A stretch of DNA of 64,000 bases. Origin: Closterium sp. Naga37s-1. Lineage: Eukaryota > Streptophyta > Zygnematophyceae > Desmidiales > Closteriaceae. The stretch spans positions 2,302,001 through 2,366,000 of the forward strand of contig CANJKZ010000169.1 of assembly GCA_947471745.1 (NCBI GenBank), written 5' to 3'. The notes under the pieces are model-generated. The model did not search any database and was not told where the DNA came from. It saw nothing but the letters and a program-made list of their open reading frames with translations. Both the position numbers and the translations under genes were made by a program. Shown one piece after another: positions 1-11,119 of this stretch (position 1 is its first letter; the number at the start of each line of letters is the position of its first letter).

Positions 1-3000
1 GTTGCTCGCCTTGCTGTTCGTAGTCACCTGCCGTCTGCTGAGCGCGCGCACTTTGGCCAGTACAAGACTGCTAAGTCTTTGTATGACGATGTCGTAGCAC
101 GCTACTCCTCCCCTGCCACTGCTGCCCTCAGCCGCATCATGCTGCCGTACCTGTTCCCTGACCTTGCCGCCTTTCCCACAGTCGCTGACCTCATTACTCA
201 CCTCCGCACTAGTGACGCCCGCTACCGAGCTGCGCTTCCCTCCGAGTTCTGCGCCAAGAACCCCCCCCCCCCCCCCCCCCCCATGTACATCACCCTCTTC
301 TACCTAGTCACCCACCTCCCTGACTCTCTTTGCTCAGTCAGGGACCACTTTCTCTCCCTTTGCCCCACCGAGCTCACCGTTGACCTGCTAGAGGAGCGCC
401 TCACCGCAGCTGAGAAGAGTACAGTTGCTGTAGGTGCTTCTCATGGCGACCCTCGCGCCCCTTTCTTTGAGGGGTGTTCCCCCGTCCCCCTTCTCCCCTC
501 TGTTGCTTCTGCTGCTGCTGTCGACCTCGTTGGCACTGAGGAGGTCGGGGCTGCGTCTGCTCCTAGTGGGAGGCGCTGCAACGGCAAGGGCAAAGGGGGC
601 AAGGGTGGTGGAGGGGACGGCGGGGGCGACGGTGGAGGCGGTGGAGGAGGCGGAGGGGGTGGCGGTGGAGGTGGGGGTGGTGGCGGGAGTGGGGGCATCG
701 GTGGCGGCGGTGGAGGTGGTGGAGGCAGCGGCAGCGGCGGTGGAGGCAGTGGCAGCGGCGGTGGAGGTGGCGGCGGCGGTGGTGTTGGTCGAGGTGGAGC
801 CGCGCAGCGTGGAGGCTTTGGTGGTAGCCAGCGCCAGCAGCAGCCGCGTTCCCGTGAGACCCCGTCGGCCCAGCAGCTTCGTGAGTGGTACGCTGGGCGT
901 GGGAGGTCTGGGGGTGCTGGTCCCTGCACTTACGTTCTCCGCACCGGCGTGCGCCGTGGGGAGACGTGCGGGCTGCCACACACTACACAGCACTGTTTTG
1001 GTCGCCTGACTGACGCCTGGCGCGCCCAGTTTCCTGACGGCGTTGAGCTCCCTCGCTGGGGTGATCTGCTTAGGTCTGGTGTTGCTATCTTTGATCTTGA
1101 TTTCGATGCTATCCTTGCTGCCATGTATGCTGTGACTGATAGTGCTGAGGGTGACTGTTACCTGTGTGTTCCGCCCGACCCGGGCATTGAGGCTGCTGCT
1201 CTAGGTGCTAGTGAGTCTGCTGCTCCAGGTGCTAGTGAGTCTGCTGCTCCAGGTGCTGATGAGTCTGCTCTCTCTGGTACTGTGCCTACTGAGGCCTTGC
1301 ACACCTTCACACTTGACTCAGGTGCTTCGCGCTCCTTCTTTCGAGACAGCACCACACTCACGCCGCTCAATCGGACGGTTGCAGTCTCCCTGGCTGACCC
1401 CTCTGGGGGCCCAATCCTTGCACACTCCTCCACGGTTCTACCGTGTCCTGCGGCCCCGTCAGGCTCACTGTCGGGACTTCACCTCCCCTCGTTCTCTACG
1501 AACTTGGTGAGTGGAGCTGACCTCCAGGACGTGTGGGTTGACCAGTTCACCCCTGGAGGTCAGCGTGTGACCCACTGTACGTGCTCTCGAACGGGCCGCC
1601 ACCTGGCCACGTTCACCGGTCGGCCTGGGTCGAGCCTGTACACACTGACTACTGCGTCTCCTCCGGTCACTGCGTCTGGTCAGGTAGCCGCGTCTGGTCA
1701 GGTGTTTGCTGCTGCGTCCAGGTCTGCTCCGGAGTCTGCCCCCTGCTCGTGTCGTCCTCTGTCGCACGAGACTCTCCTTTGGCACCACCGCCTTGGTCAC
1801 CCCTCCCTGCCTCGTCTCCGAGGTATGGCCTCCCGTACCCTTGTCTCTGGTCTCCCCCGGTCTCTCCCTCCCCTCCCACCAGGGCCTGCCCCTACCTGCG
1901 TTCCTTGCGTCGAGGGACGGCAGCGCGCCGCTCCTCACTCCTCCGAGTTCCCTCCGACGGAGGCTCCCCTGCAGACTCTCCACATGGACGTGTGGGGCCC
2001 AGCCCGCGTCCGTGGACAGGGTCACGAGCGTTACTTTCTGCTTGTCGTTGACGACTACTCGCGTTACACCACAGTCTTCCCCTTGCCCCGCAAGGGTGAG
2101 GTCACTAAGGTGTTGATCGACTGAATCCGCGCTGCTCGTCACCAGCTCAGCGAGAGTTTCGGCTCGGACCTTCATGTTCTGCGTCTGCACTCCGACAGAG
2201 GTGGTGAGTTTTCCTCCGACCTTCTGCAAGCTTTCTGTCGTGCGGAGGGCATCCGCTAGACGTTCACGCTTCCGGCCTCCCCACAGCAAAATGGGATTGC
2301 TGAGCGCCGCATTGGCATGGTCATGGACGTCGCTCGCACGTCCATGATCCATGCGGCTGCTCCCCATTTTCTGTGGCCGTTCGCGGTCCAGTACGCTGCG
2401 CATCAGCTCAACCTCCAGCCTCGTGTCTCCGTGCCGGAGACCACACCTACTCTGCGGTGGACGGGGAAGGTTGGCGATGCGTCTGTGTTCCGTGTCTGGG
2501 GATCTCGAGCTTTTGTCCGCGATTCTTCCCCGGACAAGCTGTCCTCCCGTGCTGTTCCCTGCGTCTTCCTTGGCTTCCCCCCTGACGCGCCTGGCTGGCA
2601 GTTTTACCACCCTACCTCGCGTCGTGTTCTGTCCTCTCAGGACGTCACGTTTGACGAGTCGGTATCTTACTACCGTCTCTTTCCCTACCGCACTGCCCCT
2701 CTCCCCCCCCCGCCGCTCTTCCTAGCACCAGGTGCTCCTCCGGTAGACCCCCTCCCCCCTCAGGGTCCTGCCCCCTCAGGTGTGTCCTAGGTAGACCCTG
2801 TCGAGCCTGTCGAGGTAGCTGTCGACTCTGGTGCTGCTAGGGGTGCTGAGCCTGCGGGTGCGGGGCCTGGGGTTGCTGAGCCTGGGGTTGCTGAGTCTGA
2901 GGGTGCGGAGCTTGGGGGTGCGGAGCCTGGGGGTGCTGAGTCGGGGGAAACTGAGCCTGGGGGTGCTGAGCCTGAGCGTGCTGAGTCTGGAGGTCCTCCG

Positions 3001-5684
3001 AGTGTCTTGTCACGGCGGGAGCCCCTAACTCCACAGCAGCTGCGCGAGTGGTACGCTCGGCGCTGTAGCCGTGCTGCTGGAGCTGGGGGGCCTACCGCTG
3101 GAGGTGCTACTGGAGCAGGAGCTGCTGGAGGTCCTGCTGGTAATGTAGCTGCCGGAGGTGCTCGTACTGGAGGTACTGGAGCTGCTGGAGCTGGAGCTGC
3201 TGGAGGTACTGCTGGTGCTGGAGCTGCTGGAGGTGCTGGAGTCGCTGGTCCCGGAGGTGCTCGTACTGAAGGTACTGGAGCTACTGGAGCTGGTGGTGCT
3301 GCAGGAGTTAGAGCTGGAGGCGCTGGAGCTGTTGCTCCTGGAGTTGCTGCTGGAGCTAGAGCTGCTGGAGGTGCTGGAGCTGGTGGTACTGCAGGAGTTG
3401 GAGCTGGAGGCGCTGGAGCTGTTGCTGCTGGAGGTGCTGCTGGTGCTGGAGCTGGTCGTGCTGAGGGAGTTGGAGCTGGAGACCCTGGCGCTGGGGGTAC
3501 TGGTGCTGTCTCTGCTGGTTCTGGAGGCGCTGCGCGGCCGCGGCCGTACTTTGTTCCCCTCCTTCAGCAGGTTCTTGGTCTTCCGTCTTCTACTGGTCCT
3601 ACTCCTCCCTTCCTGTGTCCACCGCCTGTTCAGTCGCAGTCACAGTTACAGCCAGCCTCTCCACTGCCTGGTCCTTCTCCTTACTCTGGGCCGACTAGGG
3701 GTCTTACGGAGCGTTGTGAGCCTGAGTCTCGTCCTGCGTCACCTGAGTCGCGTCCTGCGTCGCCTGTTCGCACTGTTCGCACTGGTCGTGTTCCGCGTCC
3801 GCGTCCTCCTGCTGTCCCAGGCACGCACCAGATGGCACTGCGTCCTTCCACTGCTCCGCAGCGTGTCCCTTTGCCGTCTCCTCCTGCGTCCTCTCTTCCT
3901 GACGTTGCTGACCCGCCGTCAGACCTTGCTCATGCTGCCAGTCCTACTCTCACGCGTCTTCTAGCCACTGTTGTCACTGACCCTTCTTTTGAGTCCACTG
4001 CTGCGTCTGCCCTAGTTGCTGAGCTAGTTGACTTTGTTGCCGCCTGTCGTCTAGACTACGCCGCTAGTCTTGTTGCTGAGTCTGAGTCTGACTGTCCTCC
4101 GTCCGTCGGGGGTGAGTGTGCTCTTGGCACGGACGTCCTTGAGGACAGGCAGGAGGACTTTGAGTGCTTTGCAGCTGCTGTACCTCATCTCGAGTTCACG
4201 AGAGGCAATCGTGACGACGACGACGATTCTCCTGGAGGAGGAGCAGGCGCAGCAGTCGGAAGCGGAAGCGGAAGCGGAGGCGGAAGCGGCGGAGACGCAG
4301 CACCACCAGCACCGCCCGAACCTGAGAGCGATGATGACGATGTGCAGGAAGTCATCCCACAGCACCGCCACGACAGCACAGTTTCGGGACTCCAACTTCT
4401 CGGGCTCCACACTGCCACCTCAACGGCGCCACGTGTCATCGAGTCGAAGAATCCGCGCCAAGCACTCACGGGGCCACACAGCAAGGAGTGGCGCGAAGCG
4501 ATGGATGCGGAAATCAAGGCACTTGAGTCCCATGACACCTGGGTGCTCGTCGATCGAGCGGCGATCAAGGGGAGGAGGATTCTCTCTGGGAAATGGGTCT
4601 TCCGCGTGAAGACCGCAGCCGACCGCACGATCGAGCGATTCAAGGCGCGCTGGGTAGTGCGTGGCTACGATCAGAGGCACGGCATTGACTTCGATCAGAC
4701 ATTTGCACCGGTCAGCCGTCACACCTCCGTCAGGATTCTCGTCGCCATCGCTGCAGCACGACACCTCCCGCTCCGACAAATCGACGTGAAGAGCGCGTTC
4801 CTGTACGCGTTAGTAGATGCAGTGATCTACGTGGAGCAGCCGCACACATACGGCGAAGGGGATTCGCGTGTCTGCCAGCTGCGAAAGTCCCTTTACGGTA
4901 TCAAACAGGCGCCGAGACTCTGGCAGCAGTACCTGCACAACATACTGCTTGAAATTGGGTTCAAGCATTTGCCTCACGATCCTGGGATGTATCGCCGCGA
5001 TTTCCGCGGCGAATACATCCTACTCACGGTCTACGTCGACGACCTCCTCTACACAGGGTCAAGCAACAAGTTGCTTGAGCAGTTCAAGAAAAACCTCGCA
5101 GGACGCGTGGACATCACCTGCAACCACGACGTGAAGCAATTCCTCAGGCTCAACATCTCCTACTCACCGGAAGCCATTCATCTCTCAGTAGCCAAGTACG
5201 CAGAGGAGCTTAGCAAGCGCTTCAACATTGCGCCTGCACCACTCTCCACCCCCTACCGCACTCCAGGACCCAACCACAAGCCTGACAACAAAGCCCTGTC
5301 CCCTGCTGGGCTTCACACCTACCAGCAACAGTTGGGATGCCTGCTCTTTGCATCTGTTACCTGCAGGCCGGACCTCTCCTACATCGCGAGCCAGTTGGCT
5401 CAGTACTCTCGCAAACCAACGGCTGAGAATCTGCTAGATCTCCAGCGGGCACTTCAGTTCTTCATCTCCACGCCCAATGTTGGGCTCTGCTACTCCACCA
5501 TCCTAACCTCGTCCTTCAGTCTCATCGGCTACGTGGACGCTGATCACGCCGCTGACCCCGACAATCGACGGTCCAGGACAGGCTTCCTTTTCCGCCTCGA
5601 GCCCAGTGGCCCCATCTCCTGGAATTCACAGAAGCAGGAGCTGGTTGCCCTGTCATCGGCGGAAGCTGAATTCATCGCAGCAAC
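1..5684 (+). pseudogene. Copia element C: chimeric Gag-Pol (family I Gag-PR-IN fused to family II RT-RH), 5' end outside window
   Basis: One reading frame (frame 1) runs from the window edge to 5684, broken only by three stop codons at 2122, 2257 and 2788. Order: Gag, already open at base 1; a poly-Gly linker around 590-800; a Cys/His segment around 910-1010; aspartic protease with DSGAS at about 1315; integrase zinc region with WHHRLGH near 1787; the first integrase Asp near 2047; a long GAEP/GAAG low-complexity linker; then reverse transcriptase with YVDD at 5032-5043 and the start of RNase H. Up to about 4185 the protein matches the other family I copies here. From about 4190 it switches, without losing frame, to a different copia RT lineage. 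Element A interrupts RNase H at 5685; its end lies at 19870-20200. This copy is dead because of the stops and the insertion. Confidence 0.9.
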
Positions 5685-6753
5685 TGCGGAGAATCACTCT
5701 ACAACGGTAGTGAGTTAGACTACGGGGGTTGGCACGAACTACTAGGAGTGATCGTAGCTTTGCCTAGTTCCTTAGTGCTTGCACAATCACGGGAGAAATC
5801 GGCAAGAGTTTTCACTAGCAAAGTCGAAATTACAGAATGAATCAACAAGCAATGACAACAATGACTACATCAGGCACCTAGCAACTCTTCAGCTAGCCTG
5901 GTCGACCGCCAGCACAGCTTGGTCGACCGCCTGCCAGCGTTGCGTAGAGGAGCCGCGCCAGCACTGCAGAAGGGCGACCTGCCAACATTGCAGGTCGACG
6001 GCGTGCCAACGCTGCAGCAAAGCGGCTGTCCAGCGTTGCCCCGTAGAAGACAGCAGTACGCACGCTCGCAGGTGCGCGCAGACGATTGGCCCGACTTGCA
6101 CCGTTGTGCATCCGTCGGCTGTTGTCTGCGCCTGACGAGCCACATCGACTTCAGGATACCAGCCCGAAGTCGCCTTCGCCATCGCGACCTCGACGACGTT
6201 CGCGTGCCTCCGCAGAACTCGTCGAACATGTTACCCGGTCGACCTGGTCGACCATCAAGTGCTCCGGTCGACCACCAGTGCCTCTGGTCGATCACTGGGT
6301 CCCTCTGGTCGACCACAGCTCCCGTCGAGCTACCCCCTGGTCGATGGACCCCTTCCGTCGACCAGAACTGGCAGATGATGTCGCCGAGCTCCCCTCGTCG
6401 ACCGCTGCTCAGTTGTTAGGTCGACGGACTGCTCCGTCGACCTCCCGGTCGAACTGCAGGTCGACGGACTGCTCCGTCGACCTCCCAGTCGAGCTGCAGG
6501 TCGACGAACTGCTCCGTCGACCTCCCGGTCGAACTGCCCCTCCTGGTCGACGGCCCACCCGTCGCCCAGACCAGTCAGTTGCAGCTCTCGAGCTCTCTGG
6601 TCGACAGCAACACCACAGCGGTCCCCTGCAGCTCGACCAAGCCTGCCGAGCAGCTCTCCCACTGTGAACGGTCGGCTGCTACTCCCGTACATCCGACCAA
6701 GTCGTCGGCGTTGCCCAAGCGAGGGCGGGGCCAACACTCCATTCCCGTTAACA
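5685..6753 (-). repeat. Element A, 3' LTR (1,069 bp)
   Basis: It matches 18775-19864 almost base for base apart from scattered substitutions and one missing 21-bp repeat (a CACTGGGTCCCTCTGGTCGA-type unit). It starts TGCGGAG and ends GTTAACA. It is crowded with GTCGAC/GGTCGACC palindromes and has about three copies of a 40-bp unit at 6418-6540. Just inside it (6754-6775), read on the minus strand, is a G-rich stretch GGCAGGGGAG that fits a polypurine tract. Confidence 0.92.
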
Positions 6754-6882
6754 CTCCCCTGCCGCGCTCACGCTTGGGCCTCCAGCCCACACGGCAGTAC
6801 TCCACGGAGAAAACTCTTCCTCAGCGTGCACCCCACACACAGCACGCCGTCACCGCACCAGCCATGCAGAAGGGCACGGCAC

Positions 6883-9719
6883 CTACTGCTGCACCTCATC
6901 GTCGCCGTCGCCGACGTCGGCCAGTCGAACTTGGCCGATGCCGACAGAGCACCGGTTGAAAGCCGGAAAATGCAGCGCCTTTGTCAGGAAGTCCGCCGGC
7001 TGCTCGGTGGTCGGGATGTACTTCAGCACGAACTTCTCGCGCCTCACCATGTGCTGCAGCCAGGCGTAGCGTCGCTCCATGTGCTTGAGGTTGCCCGTCA
7101 GCCCCAAGCCCTCAGCGACCGTGATCGCCGACTTGTTGTCCACGCGGAGGACGGTCGGCTTCCCTGCGTCGAGCAGCTTGAACTCTGCTAGGAGGAAGCG
7201 CAGGCGACGCCCCTCCTTGCCGGCGTTCGTGGCCGCGACATACTCTGACTCGGTCAAGGAGACCGTCGCGCACTTGATGCGCTGGCTCGACCAGGAGATT
7301 GCGGCCCCTCCGAAGACAAACACGTAGCCTCCCGTGCTCGTCCGAGTCTGCTTGTCGCCCGCGTCGTCGGCATCCACATAGCCGATCAGCTCCAGCGACT
7401 CTGTTCCACCGCCGAACTCCAGGGCGGTGTCGCGGGTGTCGGCGAGGTAGGCGAGGCAGCGGTCGACCTCGCACCAATGCTGGTCGCTCCTCACCGTGAG
7501 GCCGCTCCCCAGCTTGCTGCAGGCGAACGCGATGTCCGGCCTCGTCGTCGTCGCCGCGAACTGCAGCAAGCCGACCTTCTGCCGGTATTCCTCCTCCTCG
7601 CGCTCCTGGGCCTCCTCGTCGTCGAACGTCAGCTCAGCGTAGGCGTCGACCGAGACCGGCGTCTTCGGGACTCGACCGCCCTGCTCCTCGTCGACGAAGC
7701 GCCTGCGTAGCTTGTCGGCGTAGTTCTGCTGGTGCAGCCACAGCTTCCTCGCTGGCCTGTCGCGCACGATCTCCAGCCCGAGGTACTTGACGACCGGCGA
7801 AATCTCGCGTAGCTCGAAAGGCAGCCTCCAGCAGCTCCTTCAGCTCCTTCAGCATCGCGGTGCTGCTGCTGGCGGCGAGCAGGTCGTCGACGTAGACCAG
7901 CACCCAGCAGGTCACTCCGTCGTCGCCGGCTTTGAAGTAGAGCGCCTCGTCGACCTGGCTCTTCTTCCAGCCAGCGCCCAGCAGAACACCGTCGAGAGCC
8001 CTGTACCACAGCAGCGGCAACTGCTTCAGCCCGTAGAGGCTCTTAGGCAGCTTACACACCCAGCCGGTCCCATCGTCGAAGTAGTCCGGCTGGTACATGT
8101 AGAGCACCCTGTCGAGCTTGCTCTGCAGGAAAGCGTTCTTCATGTCGAGCTGCATCAAGTGGAGGTCGAGGACGGCGACAATGCTGAGGAAGATTCTCAG
8201 CGTGACGTAGCTGCTCACCGGCGAGTACGTCTTGTCGTAGTCGGCGCCGTACACCTGCGTGAAGCCCTTCACGACCAACCTCGCCTTCTCGCGTTCGACC
8301 GTGTCGTCGATGCGGTACTTGGTCGTCAACACCCACCGGTTCTTCATGATGTTCACCCCGCGTGGGCGTTCGACCAGCTCCCAAGTGCCCATGCCGATGA
8401 GGCTGCGGATTTCTTCTTCCATGGCGGCCTTCACCGCCTCGCCCTTCCAACTCGAAAGCGCCTCCTTCACCGTCATCGTGGCAATGTCCGAGCGGTGTTC
8501 GGGGTCGGCATGCACGTCGCGGTCGAGCTCCGGCAGTTCTTCATCCTCCTCGGCGTCGTCGTAGCACAGGTCGTCGTCGACCTCGTCGTACACCGTGGTG
8601 AAGGCAGCTGGCGGTAGGCAAGCGTGGAAGCTTAGCCTCTCCGGCGGCCGTCGAGCTCGACCGGTGCGTCTCAGCTCAGGCTTCGTGATCGGCACCTCCA
8701 CCACGTCGCTGTCGGTGGACTCCTCACCCGCCGACTGCTCCCCTTCCTCGTCGACATCTTCGTCGTCGACCGGCTGCTGCTCCCCTGTCGACTGCACCCC
8801 TGCTGTTGCCTCCTGTTTGACCGGCTCCCCTGTCTGCTGCTCCCCTGACGTCGAAGGCTTCCCATCCTGGTCGACGAGCTTGGCGCCTTGTCGACCGCCG
8901 GTGATGCCACGGGCCGGCGCCACAGGCGACGCCTCAAGGCTCCCCTCATCGCCGGTGGTCGACACAGGTGTCGACGCAGGCCGAACTGTGACGGGGGACG
9001 GAGGAGCAAGAACAGGGGGAGGTGGAAGAACCTCCACAACATCCTCATCAGCAGGCTCGTCGACTACGGCGAGCAGCGGAATCGTCGTCGTCGAGGTGTC
9101 CGTCGGCGGGTGTGCCTGCGTCCGCCCCGACGCCGGCCCATACTTCGCCTTCCACACCTCCAGCGACAGCGTCTCGTAGAAGATCACCTCGACCGACGTG
9201 ACCACCTTGTTGTCGGTCAGGTCGAGCACCTCCCAGCCCTTGCTCTCCGGCGACACACCCAGGTGAAGTCCCCAGCAAGCCTTCGACGCCAGCTTCCCAC
9301 CGCGCTGCTGCTCGGGAATCATGAACTGCACCATGCAGCCCCACACCCGCGCCAGCGTGAGGTCGGCCTCTCCCGGTCAGCAGCTGGGACGGCGTCGTCC
9401 CCGGCGGCGTCGTCGACCGCTCCAAGCAGTTGCGCACCCAGACAGCCTGTCGAAGAGCTAGGTGCCACCAGTGGTGCTGCACGCCCATATGCAGTAGCAT
9501 CGTCCGCACGGACTCAACGACCGTGCGCATCTCCCGCTCAGCCATGCCGTTCTGCTGCGGAGTGTAGGGGCACGTCAAGTCGTGGACGATGCCCTTTCCG
9601 TCGACGAAGTTGGTGAAATCCTTTCCGAGGAACTCCCCTCCCCGGTCTGAGCGAAGCGACAGCACCGACTTCTTCGTCTGCCGTTCCACCAGCACTAGCC
9701 ACTTCTGGAACTCCCGCAG
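6883..9719 (-). pseudogene. Element A pol: integrase core, RT and RNase H (frameshifted)
   Basis: Read from 9719 down. The integrase core has LRSDRGGEF and PYTPQQNGMAER. After a frameshift near 9365 come the integrase C-terminal part and an acidic linker. RT includes RWVLTTKYRID, QLDMKNAFLQ, KSLYGLKQ and the catalytic LVYVDDLL. A second frameshift lies near 7800. RNase H then follows with YVDADDAGD, LRVDNKSAI and QPADFLTKAL, ending in a TAG at 6883. The integrase continues at 16693 on the other side of element B. At least two frame breaks plus the insertion make it non-functional. Confidence 0.88.
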
Positions 9720-9854
9720 TGTCAAACATTATATGTTTACATTGTGTAGGCTATAGTGGGTTTAGCCTTAGGGGGTACAACAAACTTAGGGTTTCCTACT
9801 TGTACCCAACTTTCTGCTAGTTCATTCACTCTCGTTCACTTCTAGTTTCTAACA
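9720..9854 (+). repeat. Element B 5' LTR (135 bp)
   Basis: Starts TGTCAAACATTATATG and ends TTTCTAACA. Preceded by the target duplication CGCAG. It is very short for an element of about 7 kb; the other family I LTRs here are also 130-142 bp. Confidence 0.93.
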
Positions 9855-9870
9855 TGGTATCCGACGCCTA
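9855..9870 (+). promoter_or_regulatory. Element B primer-binding site
   Basis: TGGTATCCGACGCC starts immediately after the LTR. The first seven bases match the usual complement of initiator tRNA-Met (TGGTATCAGAGC), after which they diverge. The assignment to a specific tRNA is therefore inference. Confidence 0.7.
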
Positions 9871-9913
9871 GGTCAGGACCTAGGACCGACGTTGGTTTGG
9901 GCCCACCGTTCCG

Positions 9914-10146
9914 CCGCGCCGTCGAGCGCCCCTACTAGCGCCGTCGAGCGCCCCTACTAGCGCCGTCGAGCGCCCCTACTAGCGCCGTCGAGCGCCCCTT
10001 CTAGCGCCGTCGAGCGCCCCTACTAGCCCCGTCGAGCGCCCCTACTAGCGCCGTCGAGCGCCCCTTCTAGCGCCGTCGAGCGCCCCTTCTAGCGCCGTCG
10101 AGCGCCCCTTCTAGCGCCGTCGAGCGCCCCTACTAGCGCCGTCGTT
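9914..10146 (+). repeat. 22-bp minisatellite in element B leader
   Basis: About ten tandem copies of the unit CGCCGTCGAGCGCCCCTACT plus AG, with a TAC/TTC variant. The array ends at GTCGTT followed by a run of A. It occupies the place where related copies encode the Gag N-terminal domain or leader. Confidence 0.9.
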
Positions 10147-10156
10147 AAAAAAAAAA

Positions 10157-10690
10157 GCGTCGCCCTTGCGGGCTGCCTTAGCCCGTCGCGTCGCCCCTGC
10201 GGGCTGCCCTAGCCCGTCCCGTCGCCCCTGCGGGCTGCCTTAGCCCGTCGCGTCGCCCCTGCGGGCTGCCCTAGCCTGTCGCGTCGCCCCTGCGGGCTGC
10301 CTTAGCCCGTCGCGTCGCCCTTGCGGGCTGCCCCTGCCCGTCGCGTCGCCCTTGCGGGCTGCCTTAACCCGTTGCGTCGCCCCTGCGGGCTGCCTTAGCC
10401 CGTCGCGTCGCCCTTGCGGGCTGCCCCAACCCGTCGCGTCGCCCCTGCGGGCTGCCTTAGCCCGTCGCGTCGCCCTTGCGGGCTGCCCTAGCCCGTCGCG
10501 TCGCCCTTACGGGCTGCCCTAGCCCGTCGCGTCGCCCTTGCGGGCTGCCTAAGCCCGTCGCGTCGCCCCTGCGGGCTGCCTTCGCCCGTCGCGTCGCCCT
10601 TGCGGGCTGCCCTAGCCCGTCGCGTAGCCCTTACGGGCTGCCCTAGCCCGTCGCGTCGCCCTTGCGGGCTGCCCCAGCCCGTCGCGTCGC
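10157..10690 (+). repeat. 31-bp minisatellite with an internal hairpin in every unit
   Basis: About 17 copies. Each holds GCGTCGCCC(T/C)TGCGGG, then CTGCC, then a few bases and AGCCCGTC. GGGCT and AGCCC can pair around a 5-base loop, so the RNA would be a row of small hairpins. Many substitutions keep both arms. Confidence 0.9.
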
Positions 10691-11119
10691 CCCAGCCGAG
10701 CCGCCACTGCAGCAGCCGCCCCTGGCCCCTGGAGCAGCCGCCACTGCAGCAGCCGCCCGTGGCCCCTGGAGCAGCCGCACCTACAGCCGCCCCTGGACCC
10801 TGGAGCAGCAGCCCCTGCAGCAGCCGCCCCTGGCCACCTGGAGCAGCCGCCACTGCAGGAGCCGCCCCTGGCCCCTGGAGCAGCCGCCGTCGTGGCCCGA
10901 CCCCGCCCTGCAGCAGTTGCCGCGGAGCTCCCTGCCGCGGCCCGGCCCCGCCGTACAGCTGTAGCGGCCCCGCTGTCGCCGCCGTCTTGCGCCTGCCCTT
11001 CCCACCACTGGTGAGCACTGCCCTGCCCACGCTGCTACCGCTGCTACTGCTGCTACTGCTTTTACTGCTCCTGCTGTTACTGCCGCTACTGCTGCTACTG
11101 CTGCTCCTGGCGTGGCCAG
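10691..11119 (+). repeat. GCAGCCGCC / CTGGAGCAG repeats and CTGCTACTG repeats in element B leader
   Basis: Imperfect repeats of about 39 bp (CCCCTGGCCCCTGGAGCAGC type) run to about 10890. They are followed by unique GC-rich DNA and then a CTGCTACTG-like trinucleotide stretch at 11030-11105. Several frames are open here only because of composition. I see no Gag domain. Confidence 0.7.

Noticed and set aside
388..1009. Long ORFs in the other frames over the poly-Gly region
   Set aside because: They mirror the GGN repeats of Gag; poly-Pro, poly-Ala/Thr and Val/Glu proteins on both strands are expected from such composition.
10157..10690. CRISPR-like array
   Set aside because: Direct 31-bp repeats are contiguous with no spacers, and this is a eukaryotic retrotransposon leader.
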